Shown: positions 49,743 to 63,903, counted from the stretch's first letter. The stretch: DNA of 64,000 nucleotides from Palsa-504 sp963818225 (GCA_963818225.1 CAWFRO010000008.1:124001-188000), one strand, 5' to 3'. A program made the numbers and translations. Notes: generated by a model from the sequence alone, not told the origin.

Positions 49743-51029
49743 TTACGCGAGCAGCGGGCTCAGCTGCAGGGTCTGGTCGCGCCGCGGGCCCACGCCCACC
49801 GCGGCGATCGGCGCGCCGATCATCTCCTCCACGGCCTTGATGTAGGCCCGCGCGCTGGCCGGCAGCTCCTGCGCCGTCCGCGCCTTGGAGATGTCCTCCG
49901 CCCAGCCGTCGAGGTACTCGTAGACCGGCACCGCGTGGTGGAACTCGGTCTGCGTCATGGGGATCTCGTCGTGCCGCTTGCCGTCCACCTCGTAGGCCAC
50001 GCAGACCGGTACCGCCTCCAGGCCGGACAGCACGTCGAGCTTGGTCAGGAAGTAGCTGGTGATGCCGTTCACCCTGGTCGAGTACCGGGCGATGACCGCG
50101 TCGAACCACCCGCAGCGGCGCGGGCGGCCGGTGGTCACCCCGTATTCGCCGCCCGCCTTGCGCAGCCACTCGCCGCCCTCGTCGTCCAGCTCGGTGGGGA
50201 AGGGGCCCTCGCCGACGCGGGTGGTGTAGGCCTTGACGATGCCGATGACGCTGGAGATCCGGGTCGGGCCGATGCCGGATCCGGCGCAGGCGCCGCCCGC
50301 CGTGGGGGAGGACGAGGTCACGAACGGGTAGGTGCCGTGGTCCACGTCGAGCATGGTGGCCTGCGCGCCTTCCAGCAGCACCAGCTCGCCGCGGTCCAGC
50401 GCCTGGCCGAGCACCAGGCCCGTGTCGGCCACGTAAGGCCGGAGCCGTTCGGCGTACCGCAGGTAGTCGGTCGCGACGGTGGCCGGGTCGATGCCGCGGC
50501 GGTTGTAGACCTTGCTCAGAATCTGGTTCTTCTCGCGCAGCACCAGTTCCAGCTTCTGGCGCAGGATGCCGGGGTCGAACAGGTCCTGGACGCGGATCCC
50601 CACCCGGGCGATCTTGTCGCCGTAGGCCGGGCCGATACCGCGCCCGGTCGTGCCGATCCGCGCGCTGCCCAGGTACCGCTCGGTGACCTTGTCCAGCGCC
50701 CGGTGGTAGGGCGTGATCAGGTGCGCGTTGGCCGACACGAGCAGCTTGGAGCAATCCACGCCGCGGGCCGCCAGCCCGTCGATCTCGTCCAGCAGCACCT
50801 GCGGATCGATCACCACGCCGTTGCCGATGACCGGGACGGCCCGGGGGGACAGCACCCCGGACGGCAGCAGGTGCAAGGCGTAGCTTTCGTCGCCGATGAC
50901 GACGGTGTGGCCGGCGTTGTTCCCGCCCTGGTACCTGACGACGTAATCCGCGCGGTCGCCGAGCAGGTCGGTCGCCTTGCCTTTGCCCTCGTCGCCCCAC
51001 TGGGCGCCGACCACCACGATGGCGGGCAT
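49743..51029 (-). CDS. purA: Adenylosuccinate synthetase
   Basis: A 428-residue GTP-dependent enzyme that joins IMP and aspartate on the way to AMP. The P-loop VVGAQWGDEGKGK, GGNNAGHT, TGRGIGPAYGDK, EGAQATMLDVDHGTYPFVTSS and TTGRPRRCGWFDAV are all intact. Length is typical. ATG 51029 (MPAIVVVGAQ) is standard. purD follows after 20 bp. A hairpin upstream (51082-51111) separates it from DUF3151, so purA may have its own promoter. Confidence 0.97.
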   Translation of the reverse strand: MPAIVVVGAQWGDEGKGKATDLLGDRADYVVRYQGGNNAGHTVVIGDESYALHLLPSGVLSPRAVPVIGNGVVIDPQVLLDEIDGLAARGVDCSKLLVSANAHLITPYHRALDKVTERYLGSARIGTTGRGIGPAYGDKIARVGIRVQDLFDPGILRQKLELVLREKNQILSKVYNRRGIDPATVATDYLRYAERLRPYVADTGLVLGQALDRGELVLLEGAQATMLDVDHGTYPFVTSSSPTAGGACAGSGIGPTRISSVIGIVKAYTTRVGEGPFPTELDDEGGEWLRKAGGEYGVTTGRPRRCGWFDAVIARYSTRVNGITSYFLTKLDVLSGLEAVPVCVAYEVDGKRHDEIPMTQTEFHHAVPVYEYLDGWAEDISKARTAQELPASARAYIKAVEEMIGAPIAAVGVGPRRDQTLQLSPLLA

Positions 51030-51081
51030 GGGCTCAATCCCTTCGGCAGGCGCAGGGCGCGGCGACCCCGCACGGATGAAG

Positions 51082-51111
51082 GCCCCCGCTCAGCGCAAGC
51101 GCGGCAGGGGC
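51082..51111 (-). terminator. Hairpin between DUF3151 gene and purA
   Basis: On the minus strand GCCCCTGCCGCGC and GCGCTGAGCGGGGGC pair partially around TT, followed by CTTC. It lies 77 bp after the DUF3151 stop and 52 bp before the purA start. The stem has mismatches and the T-run is short. Confidence 0.4.
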
Positions 51112-51188
51112 TCTTGCGTTCTGAGATTACCCGCAAAACCCCCGGTAAGGCCATTAAGCCGGACCCGCCAGCGAGCTAACGCAGTCGG

Positions 51189-51601
51189 CTAGTCGCCCAG
51201 CTCAGCCGCCGCGGCCGCGCTGGAGTCCCGCAGGAACTGCGCGCAGCGCTCGGCCTCGTCGTCCTCGCCGATGGCGGCGGCCGCCTGGCCCAGCGCGTGC
51301 AGCGAGCGCAGGAAGCCGCGGTTGGGCTCGTGCTCCCACGGGATCGGGCCGTTGCCCCGCCAGCCCGAACGGCGCAGCAGATCCAGGCCCCGGTGATACC
51401 CGGTCCGCGCGTAGGCGTAGGCCGCGACGGGGTCGCCCTGCGCGAGCGCGCGCTCGGCCAGCGTCGCCCAGGCCGCCGAGTAGGCCGGGAAGCGGGCGGC
51501 CACCGCCCCGGGCGCCTCGCCGGCCCGCAGCGCGGCCGCCGCCTCCTCGTTCTCCGGCAGGTAGACCGGCGGCGGCCCGGCCATCAGGTTGTCGCGTTCC
51601 A

Positions 51602-51602
<1 letters not shown>
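51189..51602 (-). CDS. DUF3151 protein
   Basis: A 137-residue soluble helical protein. PAYSAAWATLAERALAQGDPVAAYAYARTGYHRGLD and GFLRSLHALGQAAAAIGEDDEAERC are typical of DUF3151, found only in actinobacteria and usually beside fba. The pattern resembles a TPR-like repeat. Function unknown. The start overlaps the fba stop by one base (TGATG), so it is coupled to fructose-bisphosphate aldolase. Confidence 0.92.
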
Positions 51603-52621
<1,019 letters not shown>

Positions 52622-52762
52622 GACAGGTGACTCCTTGCGCGGCGAGTGTGTTGAGCTGACTGCATCCAGTGGGGCTGGTCCCAGCCTAGAGTCCCAGCCT
52701 AGACATGAAGCGAGCATGAAGATGCACCGGCTGGTCCCGGCCATGCGGTACAACATGGAACC

Positions 52763-53524
52763 ATGGAGAGCTTTCTCACCTCGGCCGGTTACGCTGCGCT
52801 CATCTTGTTCGGCTTTCTCGAGGCGGCGTGCATCCCGATCTCGTCCGAGATCACCTTCGGGTTCGCCGGCGTGCTCGCCTACCAGGGCCACCTGAACCTC
52901 GCCCTGGTCATCATCATCGGCTCGCTGGCCGAGCTGGCCGGCTCCTACGCCTCGTACGCGGTCGGCCGGGTGGGCGGCAGGCCGCTGGTCGACAAGCTGG
53001 GCCGCTACGTCCTGGTCACCCAGTCCGACGTGGACCGCGCCGAGCGGTTTCTGGCCGGCCGGGGGTCCTGGGCCATCGTCGTCGGCCGGATGCTGCCCTT
53101 CGTCCGCGCCTTCACCTCGATCGTGGCGGGCCTGATCCGGGTGCCCGCGGTCCGGTTCGGGGTGCTCAGCGGTATCGGCACGGTGCTCTACGCGACCGCG
53201 CTGTCGTCGGCGGGCTACGCGCTCGGCAGCGCCTGGAACAGCGTCAGCCACGGCCTGGCCGTCGTCGGGTACGTCCTGTTCGCGCTCGTGGCCGTGGCCA
53301 TCGTCGGCTTCGTGGTGTACCGGCTGCGCCAGTTCCGCCGGGAGGCCGCGCAGGCCGGCGGCCGCGGGGACATCAGCGGCCGCGGCGCCGGGCCCGGCCG
53401 GGCCGGAGCCCGCCGCGCCGCGGCCGGCCGGGCGGCACCGGTCAGATTCCTAGGTCGGACAGTTCGTAGGCGGCGCGGAACTCGATTCCGCGAGCTTCCA
53501 CGTGGTCCCGCGCGCCCCGGTTGA
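52763..53524 (+). CDS. DedA family membrane protein
   Basis: A 253-residue protein of the SNARE-associated/VTT (DedA) superfamily. FLEAACIPISSEITFGFAGV, LGSLAELAGSYASYAVGRVGGR and VVGRMLPFVRAFTSIVAGLIRVP are conserved. Such proteins move lipid carriers such as undecaprenyl phosphate or affect proton-motive force. The fold ends near residue 205 (VVYRLRQFRREAAQ). The remaining Arg/Gly/Ala tail reads into the convergent pyrE gene (83-bp overlap). Position beside fba matches the mycobacterial order. Confidence 0.9.
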   Translation: MESFLTSAGYAALILFGFLEAACIPISSEITFGFAGVLAYQGHLNLALVIIIGSLAELAGSYASYAVGRVGGRPLVDKLGRYVLVTQSDVDRAERFLAGRGSWAIVVGRMLPFVRAFTSIVAGLIRVPAVRFGVLSGIGTVLYATALSSAGYALGSAWNSVSHGLAVVGYVLFALVAVAIVGFVVYRLRQFRREAAQAGGRGDISGRGAGPGRAGARRAAAGRAAPVRFLGRTVRRRRGTRFRELPRGPARPG

Positions 53525-53975
53525 CCAGCACCGCCACGCCCACCACCTCGGCGCCGGCCTCGCGCAGCGCCTCGACCGCGGTCAGCGGGGAGGCACCGGT
53601 GGTCGAGGTGTCCTCCACCGCGAGCACCCGCCGGCCCGCCACGTCCGGGCCCTCGATCCTGCGCTGGGTGCCGTGATCCTTCTCCTTTTTCCGCACCACG
53701 AACGCGTCGATGGGCGTCCCGCGGCCGGCCGCCGCGTGCATCATCGCCGTCGCGACCGGATCGGCGCCCAGGGTCAGGCCGCCTGCCGCCTCGTACCCGA
53801 GGTCCCAGCTGAGGTCGAGCATGACCCGGCCCGCCAGCGGCGCCAGGCGCCCGTCGAGCAGGATCCGGCGCAGGTCGACATACCACTCGGCGCGCTGGCC
53901 CGAGGAGAGGATGAAGTCACCGTGGAAGACCGCTTTCGCCTTGATCGCCGCCAGCAGCTCAGCCCGGTCGCTCAC
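53442..53975 (-). CDS. pyrE: Orotate phosphoribosyltransferase
   Basis: A 177-residue pyrimidine-synthesis enzyme. DFILSSGQRAEWYVDLRR, the catalytic loop VVRKKEKDHGTQ and PRPP motif VLAVEDTSTTGASP are intact. Length is that of actinobacterial PyrE. ATG 53975 is the clear start. It stands alone on the minus strand; its 3' end is overlapped by the DedA tail. Confidence 0.96.
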   Translation of the reverse strand: MSDRAELLAAIKAKAVFHGDFILSSGQRAEWYVDLRRILLDGRLAPLAGRVMLDLSWDLGYEAAGGLTLGADPVATAMMHAAAGRGTPIDAFVVRKKEKDHGTQRRIEGPDVAGRRVLAVEDTSTTGASPLTAVEALREAGAEVVGVAVLVNRGARDHVEARGIEFRAAYELSDLGI

Positions 53976-54131
53976 CGCGGTACTCCGTTCTCTAGGGTGT
54001 TCTCCAGGGTCCTGCAGGGTCCGCTAGGCGCTTTATCCAGCGGGAATGCGCGGAAAGCCATCCCGGAGAGGGTTACTTCACTACGCTTAGAGTCTCAGGT
54101 CCGGATCGGTGCCGGCAAAGGAGGTGGGGCC

Positions 54132-55654
54132 GTGGATCGCTGCGCGCTGTTTGTTGACGCCAGCTACGTGCTCGCGGATGGTGCCATGGCCGTGCACGGG
54201 ACCCGGCGCGGCGAATCGGTCTCCTGGGACTACGAAGGGCTCTTCCACCTGCTGTCCAGCGTGGCCAGGGAACGCACCGGGCTGCCGCTGCTGCGCTGCT
54301 ACTGGTACGAGGCGACCGTCGACGGCCGCCGCACCGCCGAGCAGGACGCGCTGGCCGACATCCCGGGGATCAAGCTCCGGGTGGCGAAGATCAGGCCTGG
54401 CCGCCGCGAGGGCGTGGACACCGAGATTCACCGGGACCTGACCACGCTGGCGCGCAACAACGCGATCAGCGACGCCCTGGTGGTCAGCGCGGAGGAGGAC
54501 CTGGCCCAGGTCATCGCCGATGTCCAGGACCTCGGCATGCGGGTCACTTTGGTGCATCTCGCCGTGGACGGCAACTGGACCATCTCCCGCGCGCTGCGTC
54601 AGGAGTCCGACGACATCATCGAGATCGGCGGCGAACAGCTCCGTCCCTACGTCGAGCTGATCGTCGGCGCCGAGCCCCCGCCTGCCGACGAGGCGGACGA
54701 AGCGGACCTCCCGGAGCACACGCCCGGGCGCCAGATGGCCAACGGCCACTCGGCGGCCGGAGGGTCCTACCAGCCGCTGCCCGGCGGGTCGGCCGGCCAC
54801 GCGCCGCCCGCCATTTACACCGCGCCCGTGGTGGCGGAGTACCAGCGGCCCGCTGCCCAGCTGCCCTGGTCCGGCGCCCACGACGACCGGGCCCGCGAGG
54901 AGCGCCCACGCGAGGAGCGCCCACGCGAGGACCGTAACCGCGACGACCGTAACCGCGAGGAGCGCCCACGCGAGGACCGGCCCCGGGAGAGCATCAACGG
55001 CGAGGCGCAGGCGCCCCGGCCGGAGGGCTACGCCGGGCCGGTGCCGTCGGCGCGAGCGCGGCCGGACCGGCCGACCGGCCGGAGCCGGGCCCGTCCTCCC
55101 GGCCGCGCAGCGACGATGTCACCGGTTACGCCGGGCCGCAGAACGGTGCCGAGGGCCCGCCCGGGCCGCTCGGGACGCCCGGCCCGGAGACCCAAGCCCC
55201 AGCCGGCCAGCTGCGGCGGCTGCCGACCCGCCCGGGCAGCCCGCCGCCGATGGCTCCCGTCGGACCGGTCGGCTCAGTCGGGCCGGCGCCGCAATCCGCC
55301 CAGCACAGCCAGTACGCCGGACCGGGCCCGGCCCGCACCGGCCCCTTCACCGGGCCGCAGCCGGTCGCGACCGCGCCGCCGCCCGGTTATCAGCAGACGG
55401 GATCGGGCGTCTCGCTCAGCGAGGCCGTGCAGGCCGCGCACGAGGAGGGCCAGGAGTTCGGCGCCTCGGTGGCCAGGGACGCGCCCGCGTTGTGGCTGGA
55501 AGCGGTGCTGGCCCGCAAACCGCGGATGCCGTCCGACCTCGAGGCCCGGCTGCTGCAGGGGTCGGCGCTGCCTATCGACTTCCTGCTGCACGACGAGGTC
55601 AGGCACGCGCTGCGCCGTGGTTTCTGGGATTCGCTGGAACGAACCCGCCGGTAG
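54132..55654 (+). CDS. NYN (PIN-like) domain protein, frameshifted in its linker
   Basis: A nuclease-fold protein of about 507 residues. GTG 54132 has a full ribosome site AAAGGAGGT. Residues 1-175 are the NYN domain: CALFVDASYVLAD, REGVDTEIHRDL and LVVSAEEDLAQVI supply the acidic metal site, suggesting RNA cleavage. A linker has charged 15-bp repeats (REERPRE/DRNRDDR). The conserved C-terminus (SLSEAVQAAHEEGQEFGAS, ALWLEAVLARKPRMPSD, DFLLHDEVRHALRRGFWD) is in another frame and ends at TAG 55654. One base appears missing between about 55020 and 55110, where both frames are open. Read without correction, the first frame runs on to 55790 as Arg-rich nonsense. Confidence 0.82.
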
Positions 55655-55669
55655 AGGGGAGACACCGGA

Positions 55670-56290
55670 TTGTGTCCGACCCCGAGGGGTACGTTTCAAG
55701 ACGTGGTTGCACTGTCCGGTGAGATGTTTGACGCTATCGAGGTCATGGCTGCCCGGACGGGCAATCATAAACGGGCCGCGGTACGGATGAGCAGGCTCGC
55801 GGTGCAGGCCTCGATCCCCGCGCAAGCCTCGCCGGAGGACATGTCCCGGGCCGAGGCGCACATGCGGGCCGGCGAGCAATGGCTGCTGGCTGACGAGCCG
55901 GCCGAGGCCGTGGCGGAGTTCCGCGCGGCCATCGCCGACGCGGGCCCGACGTTCGATGATCCCCGGGTGCCGCTGGCCCGCGCGATGTTCGCGCTCAACC
56001 GCCCCGCCGAAGCCGACGCGCTGCTCGCCGAGCTCACCGGATCGGCCGCCCGGCTGCAGCCGCGCACCTGCGACCTGGTCGCCGAGCTGCTCACCGAGCA
56101 GGGTGACCTGCGCGGAGCGCTGGACTGGGCGACCGCGGGCGTCGACGCCTGCGTGCGGGGCGAGGACCGCGGCGAGCTCCAGCTGCTGCTGCGGCTGCGC
56201 TACCGGCTCCGGATCGACCTCGGCCTGGCGGAGGACGAGTACGACAAGTTGCTGGACGAGAAGAAGGCCGGGCCCGCCGCGGGATCATGA
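55670..56290 (+). CDS. TPR-like helical repeat protein, unknown function
   Basis: A helical protein of up to 206 residues. AHMRAGEQWLLADEPAEAVAEFRAAIADAG and LAELLTEQGDLRGALDWATAGVDAC match tetratricopeptide-type helix pairs; the alanine/leucine pattern continues through most of the protein. The start is uncertain: TTG 55670 follows AGGGGAGA, but GTG 55703 or ATG 55724 could also serve, and GTG 55672 opens a short wrong frame. It lies 15 bp after the NYN gene, so the two probably act together. Its stop codon sits in the loop of a hairpin (56266-56310). Confidence 0.7.
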   Translation: MCPTPRGTFQDVVALSGEMFDAIEVMAARTGNHKRAAVRMSRLAVQASIPAQASPEDMSRAEAHMRAGEQWLLADEPAEAVAEFRAAIADAGPTFDDPRVPLARAMFALNRPAEADALLAELTGSAARLQPRTCDLVAELLTEQGDLRGALDWATAGVDACVRGEDRGELQLLLRLRYRLRIDLGLAEDEYDKLLDEKKAGPAAGS

Positions 56291-56310
56291 ATCCCGCGTC
56301 GGACCCGGCC
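56266..56310. terminator. Two-stem bidirectional terminator between TPR gene and clpB
   Basis: GGCCGGG (56266-56272) pairs with CCCGGCC (56304-56310), and inside it GCGGGAT (56279-56285) pairs with ATCCCGC (56291-56297) around loop CATGA, which contains the TPR stop codon. It lies between convergent genes. Confidence 0.65.
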
Positions 56311-56337
56311 CTCAGCAACCGGTGCAGCCATCGATGA

Positions 56338-58980
<2,643 letters not shown>

Positions 58981-58981
58981 C

Positions 58982-59107
58982 TTTATCTCCTCTGGGCCGC
59001 CCGGTTCTCGCCGGGGCGCCCAGCTATTTGTCTCCTCTGGGTCCGCCCGGTTCCCGCCAGACGCCCAGCTACTTGTCTCCTCCGGTCCGCCCGGTCGCGC
59101 CGGGCGG
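58982..59107 (-). repeat. 45-bp tandem repeat spanning hspR end and clpB ribosome site
   Basis: Units 58982-59026, 59027-59071 and a partial third 59072-59107. On the minus strand each contains GGAGA(C/T)AAxTAG-like sequence: the outermost supplies the hspR stop (GGAGACAAGTAG), the middle one is spare, and the innermost gives the clpB ribosome site (GGAGATAAAG-ATG). Confidence 0.8.
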
Positions 59108-59551
59108 TCCGTTCATCGGCTCCCAGCTCGCCGCCCGGGGGGCATGGCGCACCGGCACCAGCCCAGACTGGTCGTCGCCGGCGCCGCGCCGTAGCCCGGC
59201 CAGCCGGGCCGCGACGGCCCGGGTGGATTCCAGCTCCACCCGCAGCTGCGCCACCTCGGCGCGCAGGTCCGCGATCAGCCTGCGCGCCTGTTCCAGCTCC
59301 TGGAGCTGGTCCAGGAGCAGCTTGACGCCGGCCAGGTTGACGCCCTCTTCCTGCGACAGCCGCTGGATCTCGCGCAGGGCCAGGATGTCCCGCATCGAGT
59401 AGCGCCGGCCGCGGCCGGCGCTGCGGCCCGGTGAGACCAGGCCGCGGCGCTCGTACTCCCGCAGCGTCTGCGGGTGCATGCCGGACAGCTCAGCCGCGAC
59501 GGAGATGACGTAAACCGGCATGTCATCCGACTGCTCGAATGAGCTGCTCAT
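59069..59551 (-). CDS. hspR: HspR, MerR-family heat-shock repressor
   Basis: A 160-residue repressor. The helix-turn-helix YVISVAAELSGMHPQTLREYERRGLVSPGRS and wing RRYSMRDILALREIQRLSQE, followed by GVNLAGVKLLLDQL and a coiled coil, are the HspR hallmarks. It binds HAIR sites together with DnaK as co-repressor. Two HAIR sites lie upstream of dnaK. Starts 14 bp after dnaJ. The last residues (NGPPGATGRTGGDK) are encoded by the first unit of a 45-bp repeat, so the tail may vary between strains. Confidence 0.96.
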   Translation of the reverse strand: MSSSFEQSDDMPVYVISVAAELSGMHPQTLREYERRGLVSPGRSAGRGRRYSMRDILALREIQRLSQEEGVNLAGVKLLLDQLQELEQARRLIADLRAEVAQLRVELESTRAVAARLAGLRRGAGDDQSGLVPVRHAPRAASWEPMNGPPGATGRTGGDK

Positions 59552-59565
59552 GTCGTCCCCTCCGC

Positions 59566-60732
59566 TCAGGCTTCTTTGGCCCGATCGAGGAGCTCCTCGC
59601 GCGGGTCCGCCCCGGCCGTGGCCTCGCGCAGGTCCTCGATGGCGCTGCGCGCCTTGCCGTTCAGGTTCTGCGGCACCGTCACGTCGACGGTGACGAGCAG
59701 TGCCCCGGTCGTCCCGTCCTTGCGCCGCACGCCCTTCCCGGCGACCCGGAAGGTCCGCCCGTTCGGGGTGCCCGGCGGGATGCGGACCGTCACCGGCGCG
59801 CCCCGGTGCGAGGGCACCTTGACCTCCGAGCCGAGGGCCAGTTCGGCGAACGTCACCGGCACGGTCACGGTCAGGTTGTCACCCGACCGGCCGAACACCG
59901 GGTGCGGCTTGACGTGCACGCGGACGTACAGGTCGCCGGCCGGGCCGCCGCGCTCGCCGGGCGCGCCCTTGCCCGCGATCTTGATCCGCTGGCCGTCGGC
60001 CACCCCCGCCGGGATGCGCGACTGGATCGTCCGCGAGCTCATCGCCCGGCCGCTGCCCGAGCAGGACGGGCACGGGTCGTCCACGACCAGGCCGCGGCCC
60101 CGGCATTCCTTGCACGGCTCGGAGATCCCGAACGATCCCAGGTTCCTGCTCGACTGGCCGGTTCCCGCGCATTCCGGGCAGACCTTGGGCACGGTGCCGG
60201 CCTTGGCGCCGGTGCCGTGGCAGGTCGGGCACGGGCCCTCGCCGGTCAGCCGCAGCCCTACCGTGGTGCCGTCGATCGCGTCGCCGAAGCTCAGCGTGGT
60301 CTCGGTCTCGACGTCGGCGCCCCGGCGCGGCCGGTTCTGGGCCGTGGTCCGGCCGCCGCGGTTGAACACGGTGCCGAACAGGTCACCCAGGCCGCCGCTG
60401 GTGTCCGCGTTGTTGCCGAACAGGTCACCGAGGTCGAAGTTGAACCCGCCGCCATTGCCGCCTTGGCGGTTGCCGGCCGGCACCCGGAAGCCGCCGCCGA
60501 ACAGCGAGCGCGCCTCGTCGTATTCCTTGCGCCGCTTCTCGTCGGACAGCACGGAGTACGCCTCGGAGATCTCCTTGAAGCGCTCTTCGGCCTTCGCGTC
60601 GCCCTGGTTCGAGTCGGGGTGGTACTTGCGGGCCAGCTTGCGGTACGCCGTCTTGATCTCGGCGGGCTTCGCCGTCTTGGCCACACCTAGGGCCTTGTAA
60701 TAATCCTTCTCGAGGTAGTCCTTTGTGCTCAT
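59566..60732 (-). CDS. dnaJ: DnaJ co-chaperone (type I)
   Basis: A 388-residue Hsp40. The J domain has the HPD motif in RKYHPDSNQG. A Gly/Phe region follows, then four zinc-finger repeats CPTCHGTG, CPECAGTG, CKECRGRG and CPSCSGSG, and the substrate-binding C-terminal domain. Stimulates DnaK ATPase. ATG 60732. Forty-two bp separate it from grpE upstream, and hspR follows 14 bp downstream. Confidence 0.97.
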   Translation of the reverse strand: MSTKDYLEKDYYKALGVAKTAKPAEIKTAYRKLARKYHPDSNQGDAKAEERFKEISEAYSVLSDEKRRKEYDEARSLFGGGFRVPAGNRQGGNGGGFNFDLGDLFGNNADTSGGLGDLFGTVFNRGGRTTAQNRPRRGADVETETTLSFGDAIDGTTVGLRLTGEGPCPTCHGTGAKAGTVPKVCPECAGTGQSSRNLGSFGISEPCKECRGRGLVVDDPCPSCSGSGRAMSSRTIQSRIPAGVADGQRIKIAGKGAPGERGGPAGDLYVRVHVKPHPVFGRSGDNLTVTVPVTFAELALGSEVKVPSHRGAPVTVRIPPGTPNGRTFRVAGKGVRRKDGTTGALLVTVDVTVPQNLNGKARSAIEDLREATAGADPREELLDRAKEA

Positions 60733-60774
60733 CCCGCCTGCCTGGACTGTTTAGTTACCGTCCGCACCGTTCGG

Positions 60775-61597
60775 CTACTCAGCCTCGTTGCTGCTGCCGT
60801 CCGGGCCTGTCGCCGGCGCGGCGACCGCGACCCGGGCCGGGCGCAGGATCCGCTCGCCCACCTTGTAGCCGGGCTGCAGGATCTCAACGCATGTGTCCTC
60901 GGTGACGTCGGGTGAATAGGTGTAGGTCAGCGCCTCATGGATCTTCGGGTCGAACGGGTCGCCCGCCTCGCCGTAGGCCACCAGGCCGAGCTTGACCACC
61001 GCCGCGGACAGCGAGTCGGCGACGGACTTGAACCCGCCGGACAGCTCGCCGTGTTCCCGCGCCTGGCCGATCGCGTCCAGGACCGGCAGCAGCCCGGCCA
61101 GGGCGGTGGCGACCGCCTGGTCGCGCACGGCGACCCGGTCTCGGTCCACCCGCTTGCGGTAGTTGGCGTACTCGGCCTGCAGGCGCTGCAGGTCGGCGGT
61201 GCGCTCCGCGAGCCGCGCTTTAACGTCGGCCTGCTGCGTGTCGTCGTCGGCGGGCTCCTCGAGGATCCCCTCGAGAACCTCGTCCGTGGTGTCGGCCATC
61301 TCCAGATCGTCCTCGTCGTTGCTTGCTTCGTCGTTGGTGGCTTCGGCAGTACTGGCTTCGGCATTGCTGGCTTCGGCCGCGCTGGCTTCGTCGTTCGCGC
61401 TGGCTTCGGCCGCGCTGGCGTCGGCAGTGGTGGCTTTCCCGGCCCCGGGGGAGGCCGAGGGCCCGGCCGCCGGCCGGCACCTGAAGTGCCGGCCGGCTTG
61501 GATGCCGCGTGCTTCCCTCGGACCTGCCCGGTTACCGGGTCGATGCGCCGGTTATCGTGGATGACCGGGCCGGAGCCCGTCTCCTCCGAGGCTGGCA

Positions 61598-61598
<1 letters not shown>
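60775..61598 (-). CDS. grpE: GrpE nucleotide-exchange factor, frameshifted near its N-terminus
   Basis: The exchange factor for DnaK. ATG 61598 shares one base with the dnaK stop (TGATG) and opens the actinobacterial GrpE start VIHDNRRIDPVTGQVRG. That frame then turns into Pro/Arg/Lys-rich nonsense. In the neighbouring frame the protein continues as an acidic Ala/Glu/Ser repeat (AEASNAEAST), then LEMADTTDEVLEGILEE, the coiled coil LAERTADLQRLQAEYANYRKRV and the C-terminal head (DPKIHEALTYTYSPDV, VEILQPGYKVGERILRPARV). One base seems missing between about 61450 and 61490. If the lesion is real, the internal ATG 61299 still gives a 174-residue protein that keeps coiled coil and head. Confidence 0.88.
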
Positions 61599-63457
<1,859 letters not shown>

Positions 63458-63480
63458 GAGCAGTCCTTGTGTGTGTTGAA

Positions 63481-63501
63481 GTTGAGTGATTCGCGCTCAA
63501 G
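63481..63501. promoter_or_regulatory. HAIR operator 1 (HspR binding site) upstream of dnaK
   Basis: GTTGAGT (63481-63487), seven-base spacer, GCTCAAG (63495-63501). This fits the HAIR consensus CTTGAGT-N7-ACTCAAG with one mismatch in each arm. It is 24 bp upstream of the dnaK start. Confidence 0.85.
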
Positions 63502-63533
63502 CTTGCCAGCACGGGCCTTCTGCCGTCAAATGA

Positions 63534-63554
63534 CTTGAGTCACTTAGGCTCAAC
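63534..63554. promoter_or_regulatory. HAIR operator 2 (HspR binding site) upstream of dnaK
   Basis: CTTGAGT (63534-63540), spacer CACTTAG, GCTCAAC (63548-63554): left arm perfect, right arm with two changes. Centre-to-centre distance from HAIR 1 is 53 bp, about five helical turns, so both sites face the same side of DNA. Confidence 0.85.
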
Positions 63555-63607
63555 TTAAGCCAGGCCGAGTTGATTCCCGCTCCCGCCCAGAAACTCCCCG
63601 CACTTTG

Positions 63608-63776
63608 CGCCGCCCCCTCACCCGCCCGCTCCCGTCTTCCCGAGCTCGCGCCGCCCCCCTCACCCGAGCGGCTCCCGTCTTCCCGAGCTCGCGCCGCCCC
63701 CCTCACCCGAGCGGCTGCCATCTTCCCGAGCTCGCGCCGCCCCTCACCCGAGCGGTTGCCGTCTTCCCAAGCTCAT
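63608..63776 (+). repeat. Minisatellite, four units of about 41-43 bp
   Basis: Units begin at 63608, 63649, 63692 and 63735. Each reads CGCCGCCCC(CC)TCACCCGAGCGG, then a (C/T)(T/G)CC-type variable part, then TCTTCCCGAGCTC. Units 2 and 3 are nearly identical; the first and last are diverged at the edges, as is usual in a slippage-grown array. Too similar throughout to be a CRISPR array, since the units are contiguous with no unique spacers. Confidence 0.85.
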
Positions 63777-63903
63777 GCCGTCCCCCTCGCCGAGCCTCCT
63801 GCCCGCCCCTGGCGCAGTTCCTTGAGTGCCCCTGGCGGAGTCCCCGCGCAGAGCCTCCCGCGGTCCTCGCCGAGTCTCGCCGCTTCCTCAACGCCGTATG
63901 AGA

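Noticed and set aside
52622..53251. Upstream extension of the fba frame to 549 codons
   Set aside because: It overlaps the divergent DedA gene, while the ATG at 52621 has a strong ribosome site and starts the conserved aldolase.
63608..63776. Possible CRISPR array
   Set aside because: The repeat units are contiguous and about 42 bp long, with no unique spacers, and no cas genes are present. It is a minisatellite.
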